From: Verrucomicrobiia bacterium | Lineage (GTDB): Bacteria > Verrucomicrobiota > Verrucomicrobiia > Verrucomicrobiales > DEV007 | Length of the DNA stretch: 48,533 bases | NCBI GenBank assembly: GCA_020440025.1 | Contig: JAGROX010000021.1 | Location: forward strand, 1-48,533 | Direction of reading: 5' to 3' | Shown: piece after piece, positions 45,971 through 48,533 of the stretch | Layout: the number at the start of each line of letters is the position of its first letter | How positions within the stretch are numbered: position 1 is the first letter of the stretch | Notes under the pieces: model-generated | The model's database searches: none | Told to the model about the DNA's origin: nothing | What the model saw: the letters and a program-made list of their open reading frames with translations, nothing else | Made by a program: the position numbers and the translations under genes

Positions 45971-45977
45971 TTGCAAG

Positions 45978-46721
45978 ATGGCGCATTCAAGTTTTCCTCA
46001 TCAGCGGTTCCGTCTGGCGATTTTGATGGCTTCCATGGTGGCTGTCACATCAGTCTGGTCACAGGAGGACGATCCTGCTCCCGTTACAGAATCCGAGGCT
46101 CCTTTTGCTTCAGCGGCTGAAGGCGAGGCGGATCTCGAGGCGGGCAAGGCGCGATACCAACAGGTGTGTGCGCAATGTCATGGCGAGCGGGGCGAGGGAA
46201 ATTTTCAACTGAAGGCGCCATCGATCGCGAATCTTCCCGATTGGTATGTGGCGGGGCAGATCGGCAAATTTCAAAAGGATTGGCGTGGGTCGCGTCCCGA
46301 GGATGTGCCGGGAAATCTGATGCATGCCATTGCCATGTCACTGGACCCAGTGGCAATTCGGGATGTGGCGGGTTACATCCGATCCATGACCCTGGTTCCC
46401 ACGGTGGTGACGCTGAAGGGCGGTAATCCGGAAAGAGGGGCCGAATTGTTTCGCGAACGTTGCATGGAGTGCCATCGATACAATGGACGCGGCGAACCTG
46501 CGTTTCGCAGTGCTCAACTGATCGGTCTGCAGGATTGGTACATCGTTTCGCAGTTGAAGAAGTTTCGCGACGGCATTCGCGGCGCGCACGAGAACGATGC
46601 CGAAGGCACGAAGATGCATCGCATCAGCGAACGCATGACCGACGGGAGTTTCCATGACGTCGCCTCTCACATCGCCGAGCTAGCTGAGAAATATGCCGTG
46701 GAGCGTCCGCGTCGGCGCTGA
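45978..46721 (+). CDS. Exported dihaem cytochrome c
   Basis: A 247-residue protein with a signal peptide (RFRLAILMASMVAVTSVWS) and two cytochrome c domains. Haem sites are CAQCHGERGEG (64-68) and CMECHRYNGRG (162-166); the first domain has a likely axial Met in MHAIAMSLDP and the second in MHRISERMTDGS. The class resembles cytochrome c4 or dihaem c-type electron carriers, which pass electrons to terminal oxidases or to NO and nitrite reductases. The ATG at 45978 directly abuts the operator block, so the mRNA may be leaderless or very short. It is divergent from nsrR. Confidence 0.9.
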   Translation: MAHSSFPHQRFRLAILMASMVAVTSVWSQEDDPAPVTESEAPFASAAEGEADLEAGKARYQQVCAQCHGERGEGNFQLKAPSIANLPDWYVAGQIGKFQKDWRGSRPEDVPGNLMHAIAMSLDPVAIRDVAGYIRSMTLVPTVVTLKGGNPERGAELFRERCMECHRYNGRGEPAFRSAQLIGLQDWYIVSQLKKFRDGIRGAHENDAEGTKMHRISERMTDGSFHDVASHIAELAEKYAVERPRRR

Positions 46722-46728
46722 GTCTCGT

Positions 46729-48533
46729 CTATTTTGAAAGAATCACGTCTTTCGATGATTCGAGTTTTCGAGGCGTTTGAGTGAGATAGCTCTGCGGTCG
46801 ACCCAGGTGATAGCCCTGGGCGAAGTCCACATCGAGTTCGCGGAGCAAGATGGCGGATTCCTCATCCTCAACATGTTCGGCCACGCAGGTCATGCCGATG
46901 GCGTGTGACAGATCCGTAATCGCACGAACGAAGGCCGCGCTGGCTGGGTCATTGGAGATCGATTGGGTGTAGGAACCATCGATTTTGATGATCTCCACGG
47001 GGAGTTCGCGCAGGTAACTGAAGCTGCTGTAGCCGCGTCCGAAGTCATCGAGCGCGAAGCGGAATCCCTGAGTGCGCAGGTTCGTGAGTCGCTCGATGGC
47101 GAGGGAGAGGTCGGAGATCAGTTCTGATTCGGTGATTTCAAAAATGATGCGAGCCGGGTCCACTCCCGCGCGTCTGAGGCTGCTGGTGAGGAACTCGGGC
47201 AGGCGGGGGTCGCTGACGGTGCGGCCGGTGAGATTGATGCTGAGACGGAGCGAAGGATCGAACTGGAGAAGGTCGAGGGAATTTCGAACCACGCAGCGAT
47301 CCAGTTCCGGAAGCAGATTGTATCGTCGGGCGGGAGGAAGGAACTGGTCGGGTGGGCAGGCGCCATCCGATCCGGGAAGGCGGAGCAGTACTTCCTGAAA
47401 GGCGGTCTTTCCAGAAGTGAGGGAGACGACTGGTTGGAGCCAGAGATCGATGGTGTCGTGAGCGATGGCATCGAGCAATCGAGTGTGCCACGCCTGATCG
47501 GCGGCGGAGTCGGTGCTTTCCAATCCGTTTCCGAGGGTGACCAGATTTCGTCCTCCACGTTTGCTGGTGTAGCAGGCGGCGTCGGCGTGGGCCAGGGCTT
47601 CTTCCATCGACATGCGTGACTGGAGCGCGATGAGCCCGATGGAGGTCGTGACCCGGAAGGTGCGCCCTGGAATGCTGAAATCGAGATGCTGCACGGCGGC
47701 TCGAATTCGCTCGGCCACCGCTTCAGCCTGTTCGAGTCGGGTATCTGTCAGCACGACGACAAACTCGTCGCCGCCGAGTCGAATGACAGTGTCGCCCGGA
47801 CGAACTTGGCTGCTGATCAGATGCGCCACCATCTGAAGCAGGGCATCGCCCGCCGCGTGGCCAGCGGTGTCGTTGACGATTTTGAAATCATCCAGATCCA
47901 AGCAAAGCAAGGCAGCGGGTCGCCCATCGCGGGTGGCATCGAGAGCTCGCTGGAGAGCTGGGTCGAGCTGCGAGCGGTTGAACAAATGGGTCAGGGGATC
48001 GCGTTCGGCCAAAAAGGCGAGCTGAGATTCCAAGCGGCGACGTTCTGTGATGTCGGTACCTACGCAGACCATCAGGGGAGCCGCCTCGGGATCGCTGGCG
48101 GCGGAGTGGCGACAGACCCAGGCGAAATCTCTCGACTGACCATCGGTCGAGGTGACTTGAGTTTCGAATTGGCAGGAACCGACTTTGCCGCTGGCGAGGG
48201 CTTCGAGCTTTGTGGCAATGGTCGCGTCTCGACCGCGACCATCGGGGAACAGTTCGCGAAAGCTCCGACCTTCGACTCTCGAGGCGGGCGATCCTTTGAG
48301 TTGGAGGGTGGCGTCGTTGGCCTTGGCGATTCGCTGTTCCGAATCGAGAGCGACGATGCAGGCCGCGGCCGTGTCAAAGACGGCGGCGACAAGGCGTTGT
48401 TCTCGTTCGAGAGCGTGAGTGAGCCGGTCCTTTTCGGTGCGGGCGGCGAGACGTTCCGCCGCGACGGCGACGCGAAGATCGAGAATGCGGGATTCGTAGG
48501 GCTTCTCGACGTAGTCATCCGCACCCGCATCGA
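46729..48533 (-). CDS. REC-PAS-GGDEF-EAL cyclic-di-GMP enzyme, 5' end outside window
   Basis: The frame stays open from the stop at 46729 to the window edge, so at least 600 residues are present and the start lies outside. In order: the end of a receiver domain (DAGADDYVEKPYESRILDLRV, first 20 or so residues), a coiled linker, a PAS domain (ACIVALDSEQRIAKANDATLQ, about 70-160), GGDEF (RLGGDEFVVVL, 251-261) with an inhibitory RxxD site at 244-247, and EAL from about 355. The EAL motif is EVL (380-382) but Glu is kept, as are EITESELI, DDFGRGYSS, KIDGSY and the final QGYHLG. Both diguanylate cyclase and phosphodiesterase activities are therefore possible. The ATG at 48072 is internal. Confidence 0.88.
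   Translation of the reverse strand, partial: DAGADDYVEKPYESRILDLRVAVAAERLAARTEKDRLTHALEREQRLVAAVFDTAAACIVALDSEQRIAKANDATLQLKGSPASRVEGRSFRELFPDGRGRDATIATKLEALASGKVGSCQFETQVTSTDGQSRDFAWVCRHSAASDPEAAPLMVCVGTDITERRRLESQLAFLAERDPLTHLFNRSQLDPALQRALDATRDGRPAALLCLDLDDFKIVNDTAGHAAGDALLQMVAHLISSQVRPGDTVIRLGGDEFVVVLTDTRLEQAEAVAERIRAAVQHLDFSIPGRTFRVTTSIGLIALQSRMSMEEALAHADAACYTSKRGGRNLVTLGNGLESTDSAADQAWHTRLLDAIAHDTIDLWLQPVVSLTSGKTAFQEVLLRLPGSDGACPPDQFLPPARRYNLLPELDRCVVRNSLDLLQFDPSLRLSINLTGRTVSDPRLPEFLTSSLRRAGVDPARIIFEITESELISDLSLAIERLTNLRTQGFRFALDDFGRGYSSFSYLRELPVEIIKIDGSYTQSISNDPASAAFVRAITDLSHAIGMTCVAEHVEDEESAILLRELDVDFAQGYHLGRPQSYLTQTPRKLESSKDVILSK

Noticed and set aside
48072-48530. 152-residue frame on the minus strand at the window end
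   Set aside because: It is out of frame with the real gene. The correct frame gives the receiver, PAS and GGDEF motifs continuously from the window edge.
1-48533. tRNA, rRNA, CRISPR array, integrase, transposase or prophage signals
   Set aside because: No cloverleaf-like stretch, direct-repeat array, or recombinase or phage protein motif was seen on either strand.

Overview
The window reads as chromosomal DNA of a free-living, probably marine or freshwater member of the Verrucomicrobiota (PVC superphylum). This is inferred from family content: several type I sulfatases, a GH33-type sialidase, a TIGR02597-type secreted protein, large secreted proteins with 'D-D-GDGL..L.EYLTGG' C-terminal blocks, DUF5069, DUF4129/DUF4350 membrane genes, PQQ-like beta-propellers and decayed Planctomycete-type cytochrome modules. 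No rRNA, tRNA, CRISPR array, integrase or insertion sequence is visible. Shine-Dalgarno sequences are mostly weak, so several starts were chosen by signal peptide or domain boundary.

Layout. 1-9.1 kb (+): an extracellular glycan and ester-degrading set (two sulfatases, sialidase, EF-hand/alpha-beta hydrolase, a PHP-domain protein, a secreted protein of unknown function) with a Mn-type superoxide dismutase. 9.1-11 kb (+): a D-2-hydroxyacid dehydrogenase and an unusual S4-domain/OstA-like fusion. 11-25.1 kb (-): a GT-C type membrane glycosyltransferase, a class V aminotransferase, a long tetratrico-like repeat protein, DUF5069, a DUF4350/DUF4129/B-box/membrane-protein operon without its usual MoxR and DUF58 partners, pdxJ, a small membrane protein and a third sulfatase. 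25.3-35.5 kb: an accessory-looking block of large secreted proteins, including a 1640-residue modular protein with a lipase-like fold whose nucleophile elbow lacks serine, and a heavily frameshifted pseudogene of a cytochrome c peroxidase/fibronectin III protein. 35.6-46.7 kb: a redox and nitric-oxide block, with a membrane-anchored PQQ-like propeller, group III truncated haemoglobin, DUF3365 haem protein, LRR protein, a second PQQ-like propeller, M19 dipeptidase, monohaem protein, NsrR and a dihaem cytochrome c. 46.7-48.5 kb (-): the 3' part of a REC-PAS-GGDEF-EAL protein that runs off the window.

The most notable system is a predicted nitric-oxide regulon. An Rrf2-family regulator with the NsrR cysteine pattern (C91, C100, C106) lies divergent from a dihaem cytochrome c. 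Their 42-bp intergenic region contains a 36-bp element that recurs, ungapped and 30/36 identical, 7.5 kb away, directly upstream of the DUF3365 haem-protein and truncated-haemoglobin operon. Inside each copy is a 23-bp 11-1-11 inverted repeat resembling the NsrR operator described in proteobacteria. The element thus links NO sensing to a globin, a PAS-like c-haem protein and a dihaem cytochrome, and perhaps to the genes behind nsrR.
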